A stretch of DNA of 33,430 nt from UBA4615 sp049422085 (GTDB lineage: Bacteria; Pseudomonadota; Gammaproteobacteria; Burkholderiales; Burkholderiaceae_E). The notes under the pieces were generated by a model that was given only the letters and a program-made list of their open reading frames with translations, ran no database searches and was not told where the DNA came from. Positions 1 through 8,442 of this stretch are shown piece by piece (within the stretch, counting starts at the first letter, position 1; each line of letters starts with the position of its first letter). Location of the stretch: assembly GCA_049422085.1 (NCBI GenBank), contig JBMSOD010000008.1, forward strand, positions 1-33,430, in the 5' to 3' direction. The position numbers and the translations under genes are program-made.

Positions 1-901
1 CGGCTGACTGGGTGAGCCGGCTGGGAATCTGAGTCGCCGGCCCGGCATCAGTGAGCCGCCGGCGCGGCATCAGCGGCTGAAGCATCAGGTCCAGTGGGTC
101 CCTTCCCTGCAAGGCTGCGATGACCGGAATCGCGAGGTCACGCATGACTCGACGCACCCGCGCCGCGGTGCCTGCACCCCGTCGCAGGGCCACCCGTAAT
201 GCCTGCTCATCGAGATGCATTCCTGCCTGAATCCGGCGGATGAGAAAGACATCGGTTCCGGCGGGGTTCAACCCGCCCAGCGTGCAGCAGGCGCTTCGAT
301 AGCCGGCATCCATGACCGCCTGACGGACCCGTCGATCAAAGCGCCCGCGCGGATAGGCGAACGACTCGACCGGGCGACCCAGGAGTTGTTCCAGAACCTG
401 CCTTGATCGATTCAGTTCATTGTTCAGCGCGGTATCGGTCAGGGTTCGCAGGTCGGGATGATTGACGGTATGCGAGCCGACCTGCAGGCCTGCATCCGAA
501 AGTTCGCGCAGTTGACTGCGCGAAAGCATGGGGCGCCCCCGGATGCCAAGATCCCGGTCGAAGCGGGCCATCCGATCAAGCGCACCACTCACCACGTAGG
601 CGGTGCAGCGCAGGCCATGTTCGAGCGCCTCGCCCAGATGCTCATGCAGACAGGCAAAGCCGTCATCGATGGTGATCGCCACCGCGCGCGAAGGAAGCGA
701 TCGGCCCGTGCGCAGGCTGTCGACGAGCGCATCGATACCGATACTCGACCAGCCCTCCCGATCGAGCAGGGCCAGATGTCGACGAAAGAGCGCCGGAGTG
801 ACGGTATAGCTGGCCTCGCGTTCGCAGCTGGGTTCACCGATCGCGTGATACATCAGCACCGGGATCGGACGGTCGGGGTCGTGAAGGCGGATGGAGGGCA
901 T
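1..901 (-). CDS. Polysaccharide deacetylase (CE4/NodB), 3'-truncated by window edge
   Basis: Reading the minus strand from an ATG at 901 gives about 300 residues that run off the left end without a stop. The protein has a CE4/NodB homology domain: an early PVLMYHAIG block, ITIDDGF (the Asp-Asp motif holding the catalytic base and a metal ligand), SHTVNHPDL (the H-x3-H metal ligands) and FAYPRGRFD. This family removes N- or O-acetyl groups from extracellular polysaccharides with a divalent metal. No clear signal peptide follows the chosen start. An in-frame GTG 13 codons upstream (940) is an alternative; the ATG has only a weak GAGAG ahead of it. The divergent neighbour is a BioF2-like acyltransferase, a pairing common in exopolysaccharide loci, so a role in surface polysaccharide maturation is inferred. 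The exact substrate cannot be told. Confidence 0.85.
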   Translation of the reverse strand, partial: MPSIRLHDPDRPIPVLMYHAIGEPSCEREASYTVTPALFRRHLALLDREGWSSIGIDALVDSLRTGRSLPSRAVAITIDDGFACLHEHLGEALEHGLRCTAYVVSGALDRMARFDRDLGIRGRPMLSRSQLRELSDAGLQVGSHTVNHPDLRTLTDTALNNELNRSRQVLEQLLGRPVESFAYPRGRFDRRVRQAVMDAGYRSACCTLGGLNPAGTDVFLIRRIQAGMHLDEQALRVALRRGAGTAARVRRVMRDLAIPVIAALQGRDPLDLMLQPLMPRRRLTDAGPATQIPSRLTQSA

Positions 902-924
902 GCTCTCGCGGCAATCAATGGTCG

Positions 925-963
925 GACATTCATGCTGCACGCAAGGATGTGGTCATGAATGTC
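925..963. repeat. Perfect 10-bp inverted repeat, candidate operator
   Basis: GACATTCATG at 925-934 is matched exactly by its reverse complement CATGAATGTC at 954-963, with a 19-base spacer. It lies in the 206-base region between the divergent deacetylase (start 901) and GNAT gene (start 1108). No T-tract follows, so a terminator is unlikely; an operator for a dimeric regulator is the simplest reading. I see nothing else identifiable in this gap. Confidence 0.45.
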
Positions 964-1107
964 ATGGCGACCAGAAGAGGCTGGATCCGACTCAGGGAAG
1001 CGGCATCCGTCCCGGGCGCTTTCGCAAGGGATCGGCCACGATCCTGGGGCGCCTTGAGGCCCGCCGCAGGCCGGGGCGCATGCGAGCGCAGACCAAGGAC
1101 GCCCTAC

Positions 1108-2280
1108 ATGCGAGTCACCCGTATTCCTGCACACGAGATCGATGAATCACTGACCCGGCACTGGCACGCCTTGCAGGCTCATCCAGATCATCCCGAATGG
1201 CTCCATCCCTTTCTGAGCCCGGAATTTGCGAAGCTGACAGGAGAGGTGCTTCCACGCTCCCGGGTGGCCGTGATCGAGGATGCCGGCACGATCGTCGGTG
1301 TGTGGACTTATGAAGCCTTTCCGGGCGGCCTGGCGAGGCCGCTGGCGCGACACATGTCCGATCTGCAGGGCCTGCTGATCGCGCCCGGCCCTGAGCATCT
1401 TCTGCCCTGGATCGCCAGGCAGTGCGGTCTTCGGCTGCTGCGCTTCGATCATCTGCTGCCTTCGGAGGCGCTGATCCGTGCCGCCATGACATCCGAGCCG
1501 TCCTCGTCTTCGGATTCGCTCGCGATGACTGTTTCGCTGCGCTCAGGATGGATGATTGACTTATCGGAGGGTTTCGAGGCCTATCGCATGGCGCAATCAC
1601 GCCAGACCCGCTGGTGGCGCCGTGCACCCGGCAAGGCCCGCCGGCTTGCCGAGGCACTCGGCCCCCTGAGCTGGCAGGACGAGGTGCAGGATGATGCGGC
1701 CTGGCTCATGCTCGCCCGCTGGAAGTCCGCGCAGTATCGGCAGTCCGGTCTGCGGGACAATTTTGCGATCGGCTGGGTCAGACAGTGGCTCGAGCGCCTG
1801 CGCTGGAGTGATACCCCTGCACTCAAGGGCTCGCTGCAATCATTGCGGGCGGATGGAAATCTTGTGGCGGTGCATTTCGGTGTCCGTGGCCACAAGGTTC
1901 TGCACCACTACCTGCCTGCCTACGCGCGGCAGATCGGCATTCATTCCCCCGGCAGCGTGCTGCTCGAGCAGACCATCCGGCACGCCGTGAATCAGGGGCT
2001 GAACCTGATCGACATGAGCACGGGCGATCTGGATTACAAGTCGGCCGTGTGCAACCGAAGGCGAGCTCTGGCGATTGGCGTCCTGGGGCCAGGCTGGCTG
2101 ATCCATGCGGTCAGACAGGCCCGGGCGATTGAGCATCGGCTGCGACACTGGCCTGGTCTGCTGCCCGTGGCACGCCAAGGCAAACGGGCGCTCGTGCGTG
2201 TGATCAATGGCCCGGCACAGTCAGTGTCGGCCCGACGCGCTCGCCCGATTGCCCGGGATGCACAACGCGCAAGCCCCTAG
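1108..2280 (+). CDS. GNAT-fold acyltransferase of the BioF2/CelD (FemAB-like) family
   Basis: The product is 390 residues from the ATG at 1108, chosen because AAGGA sits 8 bases upstream (1095-1099). The frame stays open 159 bases further 5' but there lacks a comparable ribosome site. The C-terminal half resembles the BioF2-like acetyltransferase domain (Acetyltransf_6, PF13480). A basic segment (QTRWWRRAPGKARRL) is followed by a conserved core with HHYLPAYA, PGSVLLEQTIRHA and the terminal block LIDMSTGDLDYKSAVCN, where an acidic turn before YK is typical. Members occur in cellulose and exopolysaccharide clusters (CelD) and probably transfer acyl or aminoacyl groups. The neighbouring polysaccharide deacetylase fits such a locus. 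No signal peptide or membrane segment is seen, so the protein is probably cytoplasmic. The donor and acceptor are unknown. Confidence 0.75.
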   Translation: MRVTRIPAHEIDESLTRHWHALQAHPDHPEWLHPFLSPEFAKLTGEVLPRSRVAVIEDAGTIVGVWTYEAFPGGLARPLARHMSDLQGLLIAPGPEHLLPWIARQCGLRLLRFDHLLPSEALIRAAMTSEPSSSSDSLAMTVSLRSGWMIDLSEGFEAYRMAQSRQTRWWRRAPGKARRLAEALGPLSWQDEVQDDAAWLMLARWKSAQYRQSGLRDNFAIGWVRQWLERLRWSDTPALKGSLQSLRADGNLVAVHFGVRGHKVLHHYLPAYARQIGIHSPGSVLLEQTIRHAVNQGLNLIDMSTGDLDYKSAVCNRRRALAIGVLGPGWLIHAVRQARAIEHRLRHWPGLLPVARQGKRALVRVINGPAQSVSARRARPIARDAQRASP

Positions 2281-2378
2281 CGTGCCGGCTACACTGGCCA
2301 CTTTCAGTGGTCCGTCAGCCCATGTCCGAGCCTTTCTCCCGTCCTGTCCGCGAATCCGCTCAAGGCCTTGTTTCCGCT

Positions 2379-2413
2379 ACCCCTGCCGGTTCTTCTTCCG
2401 GTACCCCTGCCGG
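2379..2413 (+). repeat. 12-bp direct repeat upstream of asparaginase
   Basis: ACCCCTGCCGGT (second copy 2403-2414) closely repeats TACCCCTGCCGGT-like sequence at about 2379-2390, separated by a short TC-rich spacer. The repeat ends just before the preferred asparaginase start (2418). If translation began upstream, it would encode a low-complexity Thr-Pro-Ala-Gly-Ser stretch. No further function is evident. Confidence 0.4.
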
Positions 2414-2417
2414 TGTG

Positions 2418-3503
2418 ATGTCCGGCCCCGTCCCGCTGGTTGTGTCCACGCGTGGCGAGACAGTCGAAAACATTCACTACGGCTCGATCGCCGTGGTTGA
2501 TGCACGCGGGCGTGTTCTTCATGCAGCGGGTGATCCGCATTTCATGACCTTCACGCGATCAGCGCTCAAGGCCTTTCAGGCTTTGCCCTTTGTGATGGAC
2601 GAAGGCCCCCGCATGCTGGGACTGAACTCCCGGCAGCTTGCCTTGCTGACGGCGAGCCATTCAGGCGAGGCCTTTCATCTGACCGAAGTCGAGGACCTGC
2701 TGCGCCGCGCGCAGGCCGCGCCCGAACAACTGCAGTGCGGCTGTCATGTGCCCTATGTCTTCGAGACTCTGGGCAAGGTGCCCGAACCCGGTCAGGTCTT
2801 CGATACCCGACACCACAACTGCTCGGGCAAGCATTCCGGGTTCATGGCCTATTGCCAGTTGCACGGACTCCCGAAGGAAAACTATCTGGCGCAGGGCCAT
2901 CCGTTGCAGGTCCGCATTCGGGAACAGACCGCATCCCTGCTCCGATTGCCTGCCGAGGCGCTGCCGCTGGGAGTCGATGGGTGCAGCGCACCGAATCTGG
3001 CCATGCCGCTGGCAGGCCTTGCCCGACTCTGGGCCATGCTGGCGGCGAGTGATCTCGGCGACCAGGACAGCGAGGACACCGGGGCGCGTCTCGCGGCTGC
3101 GCCGGGCGCACGCGAGTCCAGGATTGCGAGACGAGCCGACATCGAACGGGCCTTCGATCAGATGTTCGGCGCGATGACCGCACATCCCGAATGGGTGAGC
3201 GGCACCGGTCGGACTGACCTGCTGCTCACCCGTGCCGGCGAAGGTGACTGGGTGGCCAAGGCCGGCGCTGATGGTGTTCAGACGCTGGCCATCCGCTCCC
3301 TCGGCATCGGCATTGCGATCAAGATCACCGACGGCCATGCCGACGCGCGTCATGTCGCCATCGTGGAGACCCTGCGCCAGCTGGGGCTGCCCGGTGCGCA
3401 GCACCCATCCCTCGACCCCTGGCGTGCCATGCCGATTCGCAATATCGCGGGCTTGCGGGTGGGCGAGCGTCGGCCGGTCTTCAGGCTCCAGTCCAACACC
3501 TGA
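2418..3503 (+). CDS. L-asparaginase, R. etli type (Asparaginase_II family)
   Basis: The enzyme hydrolyses L-asparagine to aspartate and ammonia. It belongs to the Asparaginase_II family (PF06089; Rhizobium etli AnsA type), unrelated to the E. coli enzymes. From the ATG at 2418 the protein is 361 residues. The family's key residues then fall at S48 and K51 (SALK, the nucleophile pair), C135 and K138 (NCSGKHSG) and C189 (DGCSAPN), which is the numbering I recall for the R. etli enzyme and the main reason for this start. The frame stays open upstream (ATG 2322, GTG 2307), but that extension is low-complexity and neither start has a clear Shine-Dalgarno. There is no signal peptide, so it should be cytoplasmic. 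It converges on the M14 deacylase gene, whose possible aspartate-type products would suit a shared amino-acid salvage role. Confidence 0.9.
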   Translation: MSGPVPLVVSTRGETVENIHYGSIAVVDARGRVLHAAGDPHFMTFTRSALKAFQALPFVMDEGPRMLGLNSRQLALLTASHSGEAFHLTEVEDLLRRAQAAPEQLQCGCHVPYVFETLGKVPEPGQVFDTRHHNCSGKHSGFMAYCQLHGLPKENYLAQGHPLQVRIREQTASLLRLPAEALPLGVDGCSAPNLAMPLAGLARLWAMLAASDLGDQDSEDTGARLAAAPGARESRIARRADIERAFDQMFGAMTAHPEWVSGTGRTDLLLTRAGEGDWVAKAGADGVQTLAIRSLGIGIAIKITDGHADARHVAIVETLRQLGLPGAQHPSLDPWRAMPIRNIAGLRVGERRPVFRLQSNT

Positions 3504-3558
3504 GGCGCAAGGATCAGAGGCCGGTGCGCAAGGCGAACAACGGCCTGTTGAGCTGTGT

Positions 3559-4530
3559 CTAGGACTCGTAACGACCCAGGCGGACCATGGTGGTGCCGAC
3601 CCGCAACTGCGCCATCGAGGGCATGACCAGGACCGTGTTGTCGTAGGGCGCACGGATGATGTCATCGCCGTCGGTCGCGATTGGATCGCCCTTGCGCGGG
3701 ATGACCTCCAACCCGGTAAAGGGCGCGACGAACCTGAAGGAAAGGCTGCGCGCCACCACCGGTTCGGTCACGCGAACAATCCGCTGAACGGCCGGGGGGC
3801 TCAGGTGCAGCCGCGGATCGATGCGAGAGGCCTCGACGACGCCGGTTTCGCGCAGGAAGCGCAGCAGGGTGTCCAGGGCCACATCCACCGAGGCTCTGGA
3901 CCAGTGCTGGCCGCACTCGATCAGGATTGCCGTGCGCGGATCGGAAGGATCACCGAACCCGCCCCGCTCGATCATTCGCAGCCCGGCCGGATGTCCGGTA
4001 TCGATCAGAAGATCGCCTGGAACGCCCACTCGGCGCGCGTAGGCGGCGCTTTTATCGCCGCCCTTGCCGGTGGCCCCGCAAACCATGATCGGACGGCAGG
4101 GCTCATGCATCGAGTGAATATCCAGGAGCAGATCGGCTGCATCGACAAAGGGTCTGAGCAGTCGCGCACGGCGCAGTTCGACCGAATCGCGTGACCCCAG
4201 CAGCGTCTCGTCGGCCCAGACCCGGTTGTAGTCCTCATCGACAAACCGGCTGCGATCCGGATCGTCCGGGTTCCAGCGCGCAAAGGCATCGGTGTTGGCA
4301 AAGGCCAGGGTCAGGCTGCCCCGGTCCGGGCGCAGCCCCTGCTCGAGCAGGGTATCAAGGGCGATGGCGCCGCACAGTTCGTTGCCGTGGGTCAGTGCCT
4401 GCACCATCACCCTCGGACCGGGGCGACCCGAGTCGAAGTGCCAGACATGATCGATGCCGGTATTGCTGTTTTTCCAGCGAGTGATGTCGGGCGCGGCAAT
4501 CTCGATGGGACGTTGGGCGGAGAGGGTCAT
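3559..4530 (-). CDS. Succinylglutamate desuccinylase/aspartoacylase-like M14 zinc deacylase
   Basis: The 323-residue product has the zinc and catalytic signature of the AstE/AspA group of the M14 superfamily: H48 and E51 in THGNE, the NR pair N102-R103 in FVDEDYNRVW, the third zinc ligand H139 in LLDIHSMHE, and a probable catalytic glutamate E205 in ILIECGQ. Known members cleave the amide of N-acyl amino acids (N-succinylglutamate, N-acetylaspartate) in the cytoplasm. The rest of the arginine succinyltransferase pathway is absent here, so AstE itself is unlikely. It is the last gene of the dipeptide-transporter operon, and its ATG overlaps the upstream ATPase stop by four bases (4527-4530). 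A role deacylating the imported solute is inferred; the acyl group and amino acid are unknown. Confidence 0.8.
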   Translation of the reverse strand: MTLSAQRPIEIAAPDITRWKNSNTGIDHVWHFDSGRPGPRVMVQALTHGNELCGAIALDTLLEQGLRPDRGSLTLAFANTDAFARWNPDDPDRSRFVDEDYNRVWADETLLGSRDSVELRRARLLRPFVDAADLLLDIHSMHEPCRPIMVCGATGKGGDKSAAYARRVGVPGDLLIDTGHPAGLRMIERGGFGDPSDPRTAILIECGQHWSRASVDVALDTLLRFLRETGVVEASRIDPRLHLSPPAVQRIVRVTEPVVARSLSFRFVAPFTGLEVIPRKGDPIATDGDDIIRAPYDNTVLVMPSMAQLRVGTTMVRLGRYES

Positions 4531-5582
4531 GAGGAAGCAGACTCCAGCAGATGGCAGGCAGCGCGAACGGGCGCGGATGGATCCCGCCTGATCGGAATGT
4601 CACGCAGCACCGGAACCTCGGTGGCGCAGCGCTCAGTAGAAAGGGGACAGCGGGGGTGGAAGTGACAGCCTGCGGGTGGATCGAGCGGTGACGGAATTTC
4701 GCCCCGAATCGGCTGGTAGCGCTGACCCCGTCGATCGAGTCGGGGCACTTCCGCAAGCAGCGCCTGGGTATAGGGATGGTGGGGCGTGCTGTAAATCGCT
4801 TCGATGGGGCCGGTCTCGACCACCCGCCCCAGGTACATCACGACCACACGATCGCAAACATGGCGGATCACCCCCAGATCGTGCGAAATGAAGAGCAAGG
4901 TGAGGCCCAGATCGCGCCGCAGACTCATCAGCAGGTTGATGACCTGCGCCTGGATGGATACATCGAGCGCGGCCACGGCTTCATCGCAGACCAGAAACCT
5001 GGGCTGCACGGCCAGTGCCCGCGCAATACCCACCCGGGCGCGCTGGCCTCCAGAAAACTGATGCGGATAGCGTCGGGCCATCTCGGGCGCCAGCCCCACC
5101 TGCTGCAGCAGACCCGCCACATAGGCTTCGGCCTGCGCCTTGTCGATCAACCCGTGGGCCAGTGGTGCCTGGGCGATCGCCTCACCCACCCGCATGCGCG
5201 GATTGAGCGAGGCGTAGGGGTCCTGGAAGATCATCTGGACCAGCGGTCGCTGACCCGCCTGAAGGCGTACCGGCTGGCCCGCCAGAAGCACCTCGCCGGA
5301 AGTGGGCGCATGCAGCCCCGCAATCACTCGACCGAGGGTGGACTTGCCGCAGCCCGACTCGCCCACCAGTCCGACCACCTCTCCCTCGCGTACTGAAAAG
5401 CTCACCCGGTCTACGGCATGCACGGTCTGCTCACGCAGACCCGCCCCCAGGCGCGCCGCAAGTCGCTCGATGACATCAAGCCGACGCACAAAGCGTCGCG
5501 AGACGTCGCGGACCTCGAGCAGCACAGGGCGGTCGTCCTGGTTCTGCCCCTGGCCCTGATGCTGATCCGAGGTCAGGCTCAT
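4527..5582 (-). CDS. Dipeptide/oligopeptide ABC transporter ATP-binding protein (DppF/OppF type)
   Basis: This is one of two ATPases energising the importer encoded by this operon. From the ATG at 5582 it is 351 residues. It has a Walker A motif GESGCGKST at about 74-82, ABC signature FSGGQ near 176-180, and Walker B FLVCDEA with D200 and E201. The C-terminal oligopeptide-transporter extension includes the cysteine-rich CHFHPRCPLSTERC segment typical of this subfamily. The start at 5582 is preferred because its ATGA overlaps the stop of the upstream ATPase, as at the other junctions; an in-frame ATG at 5615 would add 11 residues. The N-terminal linker is unusually rich in Gln and Asp. The D-loop region reads DEAVAALD rather than the commoner DEPxSALD, a mild variation. 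Confidence 0.9.
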   Translation of the reverse strand: MSLTSDQHQGQGQNQDDRPVLLEVRDVSRRFVRRLDVIERLAARLGAGLREQTVHAVDRVSFSVREGEVVGLVGESGCGKSTLGRVIAGLHAPTSGEVLLAGQPVRLQAGQRPLVQMIFQDPYASLNPRMRVGEAIAQAPLAHGLIDKAQAEAYVAGLLQQVGLAPEMARRYPHQFSGGQRARVGIARALAVQPRFLVCDEAVAALDVSIQAQVINLLMSLRRDLGLTLLFISHDLGVIRHVCDRVVVMYLGRVVETGPIEAIYSTPHHPYTQALLAEVPRLDRRGQRYQPIRGEIPSPLDPPAGCHFHPRCPLSTERCATEVPVLRDIPIRRDPSAPVRAACHLLESASS

Positions 5583-6556
5583 CGCGGGGCCTCCGACGCC
5601 AGTGGCCTCAGGCATCGCACCTCCCGCTCGCCTACACGCACCACGGACGGGGGCTGCTGGCAGTCCGGTCCTGCCTGGGCACAGCGGGGCGCAAAGGCGC
5701 AGCCCGCTGGCAGTTCGGCCAGCGCCGGGGTCATGCCCGGAATCTGGCGCAACGCACGGCCAGGCGGATTGTTGGCGGGCACCGAATCGAGCAGGCCGCG
5801 GGTGTAGGGATGCAGAGGCGAATCGAGCACCGCATCCACACTGCCCTGTTCCACGATGCGACCGGCATACATGACCGCGATGCGCTCGGCCAGGCCCGCG
5901 ACCACGGCCAGGTCGTGGGTGATCCAGATCAGGGCGGTGCCGGCATCACGCACCAGTTGTTGCATCTCGAACAGGATCTGCCCCTGCACGGTGACATCCA
6001 GCGCCGTGGTGGGCTCATCGGCAATGATCAGCGAAGGCCGGTTGAGCAGCGCAATGGCGATGGCCACCCGCTGACGCATGCCCCCTGAAAACTGATGGGG
6101 GTACTGGGCCAGGCGCTCACCGGGCGAGGCAATGCCCACGCGGAACAGCGCCTCGGCGCAGCGCTCGAGCGCCTTCGCGCGGCTGACCCGCTCATGCGCC
6201 AGGATGGCCTCGACCATCTGCGTGTCGACCCTGAGCACCGGGTTCAGCGTCATCATCGGATCCTGGAAGATCATGGCAATCCGATGGCCGCGCAGCGCGC
6301 GCATGGTCTCGGCTGAAGCGCCTACCAGTTCCTTGCCTGCAAACTGGATGCTTCCGGAGGCGACTCTCCCGGGCGGATCAATCAGTCCCAGAATCGAAAA
6401 GCCAGTCACCGACTTGCCCGAGCCGGATTCGCCCACCAGCCCCAGCACTTCTCCCTCGGCCAGATCGAAGCTCACGCCATTGACCGCCCGCACCGGAGCC
6501 CCGCGCGTGCCGAACTCGGTCACCAGATCCCGGACCCGGAGCAGGGGCGTGCTCAT
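5579..6556 (-). CDS. Dipeptide/oligopeptide ABC transporter ATP-binding protein (DppD/OppD type)
   Basis: This is the second ATPase of the importer, 325 residues. The Walker A motif GESGSGKS is at 42-49, the signature FSGGM at 156-160, and Walker B LIIADEPTTALD carries D180 and E181. A C-terminal CAFAPRCAQAGPDC segment marks the oligopeptide ATPase C-terminal domain. It should act at the inner face of the membrane as a heterodimer with the DppF-type protein encoded just downstream. Its ATG overlaps the stop of the DppC-type permease by four bases (6553-6556), so translation is probably coupled. No motif is missing. Substrate specificity cannot be read from this subunit. Confidence 0.93.
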   Translation of the reverse strand: MSTPLLRVRDLVTEFGTRGAPVRAVNGVSFDLAEGEVLGLVGESGSGKSVTGFSILGLIDPPGRVASGSIQFAGKELVGASAETMRALRGHRIAMIFQDPMMTLNPVLRVDTQMVEAILAHERVSRAKALERCAEALFRVGIASPGERLAQYPHQFSGGMRQRVAIAIALLNRPSLIIADEPTTALDVTVQGQILFEMQQLVRDAGTALIWITHDLAVVAGLAERIAVMYAGRIVEQGSVDAVLDSPLHPYTRGLLDSVPANNPPGRALRQIPGMTPALAELPAGCAFAPRCAQAGPDCQQPPSVVRVGEREVRCLRPLASEAPR

Positions 6557-7425
6557 CGGGCCAGCCTCGGGTTGAGCACATCGCGCAGCTGATCGCCCAC
6601 CAGGTTGATCGACAGGATGGTGAGCAGAAGAGCAATGCCGGGATAGACCGAGATCCAGTATTTGCCCGAGAGCATGAACTCGTAGCCATTGGAGATCAGC
6701 AGCCCGAGCGAGGGTTCGGTGGTGGGCAGACCCAGGCCCAGAAAGGACAGGGTGGCTTCAAGGGCGATGGCATGGGCCACCTGCACCGTCCCCACCACGA
6801 TGAGCGGCGGCAGGGCATTGGGCAGCAGGTGGCGCAGCACGATGCTCGCGCGCGACAGGCCCAGGCCGCGGGCGGCATCCATGTATTCCTTGTTGCGCTC
6901 CGACAGGGCTGCCGAGCGGGCGGTGCGGGCGTAGTAGGCCCACTGCACGGTGATCAGCGCAATGATCACCTTGTCCACGCCCTTGCCCAGGGTGGCGATC
7001 AGGATGAGGGCCACCAGGATGGCCGGAAAGCCCAGCTGGATATCGACGATGCGCATCAGCACCTGCTCGAAGCGACCGCCCAGATAGGCGGCCAGAATAC
7101 CCAGACCGCCCCCAAGCACCATGGCAATCAGCCCACTGGCCGCACCCACCAGCAAGGACACCCGCAGGCCATAAAGAATGGCCGAGACCATGTCACGACC
7201 CTGGCCGTCGGTTCCCAGTCGGTAGGCGAGTGCGCCGTCCATCGAGGCCGAACCTGGAGGCAGGCGCGCGTCCATGAGGTCGAGCTTGCCCAGGTCATAG
7301 GGATTTTGCGGTGCGATCCATGGCGCCACCAGCGCCAGCAGCAGGATCAGCACGAGCATGATCAGCCCCGCCATGGCCAGACGGGAGGCAGCAAAGTCGG
7401 TTCGGAAACGGGTCCAGGGGGACAT
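6553..7425 (-). CDS. ABC transporter permease (DppC/OppC type)
   Basis: The protein is 290 residues. The N-terminal OppC_N-like segment has a first membrane helix (MLVLILLLALVAPWIAP), followed by the BPD_transp_1 domain with about five more helices. The coupling (EAA) loop is visible as EYMDAARGLGLSRASIV, where conserved Gly residues contact the ATPases. It pairs with the DppB-type permease encoded 16 bases upstream. The conserved family C-terminus is present (LVGDQLRDVLNPR). A weak AAGG lies upstream of the start. It is an inner-membrane component of a solute importer whose accompanying genes suggest an N-acylated amino acid or small peptide. Confidence 0.93.
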   Translation of the reverse strand: MSPWTRFRTDFAASRLAMAGLIMLVLILLLALVAPWIAPQNPYDLGKLDLMDARLPPGSASMDGALAYRLGTDGQGRDMVSAILYGLRVSLLVGAASGLIAMVLGGGLGILAAYLGGRFEQVLMRIVDIQLGFPAILVALILIATLGKGVDKVIIALITVQWAYYARTARSAALSERNKEYMDAARGLGLSRASIVLRHLLPNALPPLIVVGTVQVAHAIALEATLSFLGLGLPTTEPSLGLLISNGYEFMLSGKYWISVYPGIALLLTILSINLVGDQLRDVLNPRLAR

Positions 7426-7441
7426 GATGCGCCTGCCTTGA

Positions 7442-8419
7442 TCAGACCTTGCTGGAATCGAGCCGCACCCGGGGATCGAGCACGGCGTAGAGCAGATCGA
7501 CCACCAGGTTGATCAAGATGAACAGCGCGACAGTGATCAGCAGATAGGCCACCACCACCGGCCGATCGAGCTGAAAGATGGCATCGATGACCAGCTTGCC
7601 CATGCCCGGCCAGGCGAAGATCGATTCGGTCACGATGGCAAAAGCAATCACGCTGCCCAGCTCCAGCCCGATCACGGTGACCAGCGGAATCATGATGTTC
7701 TTGAGCAGGTGCACGCCGATCACTCTGCGTGTGGGCAGGCCCTTGGCACGGGCAAAGCGCATGTAATCGAGCATGACATTCTCGCGAACCTGAGCCCGGG
7801 TGAGCCGGATGATCAGCGAGAGCTTGAACAGGGCCAGATTGGTGGCGGGCAGCAAGGCATGCTTGAGCCCCTCCCAGTGCAGGATGGAGATGTTCAGGCC
7901 CAGCGCACTCACTGTGGGGCCGCGGCCGGTGGAGGGCAGCCAGCCGAGCTGCACTGCAAACACCATGATGAGGAGCAGCCCGACCCAGAAGGTGGGCAGC
8001 GAAAAGCCCAGGATGGATCCGGCCATGATGCCGCGTGCGATCCGGCTGTCGGGCTTGAGCCCTGCATAGAGGCCCAGCGGAATGCCGATCACGATCGCGA
8101 TGATCATGGCCAGAGCGGCAAGTTCGAGTGTCGCAGGCATGCGCTCGAGAATCACATCGACCGCGGGTCGGCCATAGACGAAGCTGTTGCCGAGGTCACC
8201 GGACAAGGCATTGCTGATGAAGCGGCCGTACTGGACCCACATCGGCTGATCCAGACCGAACTCCACCCGGACCCGCTCGCGCTCTTCCTGGTCCGCCTGC
8301 GGATTGACCAGCATTTCCACCGGATCGCCGACCATGAAGATGCCGACGAACACCAGCAGTGAGGTGACCGCTAGCACGAGCAGGGTCTGCGCCAGGCGGC
8401 GCAGCACGGTGACCAGCAT
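7442..8419 (-). CDS. ABC transporter permease (DppB/OppB type)
   Basis: The protein is 325 residues. It has the family N-terminus: a short cytoplasmic start, a first helix (LLVLAVTSLLVFVGIFMV) and a periplasmic loop with the acidic DQEERERVRVEFGLDQP segment, characteristic of DppB/OppB. Five more hydrophobic segments follow, with an EAA-type loop at FARAKGLPTRRVIGVHLL. The C-terminus LLYAVLDPRVRL is typical. It lies 23 bases downstream of the binding-protein gene and 16 bases upstream of the partner permease, all on the minus strand, so it is inferred to belong to the same transcript. No anomalies are seen. Confidence 0.93.
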   Translation of the reverse strand: MLVTVLRRLAQTLLVLAVTSLLVFVGIFMVGDPVEMLVNPQADQEERERVRVEFGLDQPMWVQYGRFISNALSGDLGNSFVYGRPAVDVILERMPATLELAALAMIIAIVIGIPLGLYAGLKPDSRIARGIMAGSILGFSLPTFWVGLLLIMVFAVQLGWLPSTGRGPTVSALGLNISILHWEGLKHALLPATNLALFKLSLIIRLTRAQVRENVMLDYMRFARAKGLPTRRVIGVHLLKNIMIPLVTVIGLELGSVIAFAIVTESIFAWPGMGKLVIDAIFQLDRPVVVAYLLITVALFILINLVVDLLYAVLDPRVRLDSSKV

Positions 8420-8442
8420 CTCAGAGGCCTGTGCGGGGGGTC

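Noticed and set aside
1..80. CGGCATCAG-containing near-repeats at the window start
   Set aside because: They fall within the deacetylase reading frame and reflect a biased C-terminal composition rather than a repeat element.
458..958. Open plus-strand frame of 166 codons
   Set aside because: It is antisense to the polysaccharide deacetylase, whose motifs are clear on the minus strand; such long shadows are expected at this GC content.
2296..2312. Small hairpin (CCACT-TTC-AGTGG core) just after the acyltransferase gene
   Set aside because: The stem is short with one wobble pair and no T-tract follows, so I do not call it a terminator.
3519..3550. AGGCCG/CGGCCT inverted copies between the convergent asparaginase and deacylase genes
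   Set aside because: Only six paired bases with a loop of about twenty and no T-tract; weak even for a bidirectional terminator.
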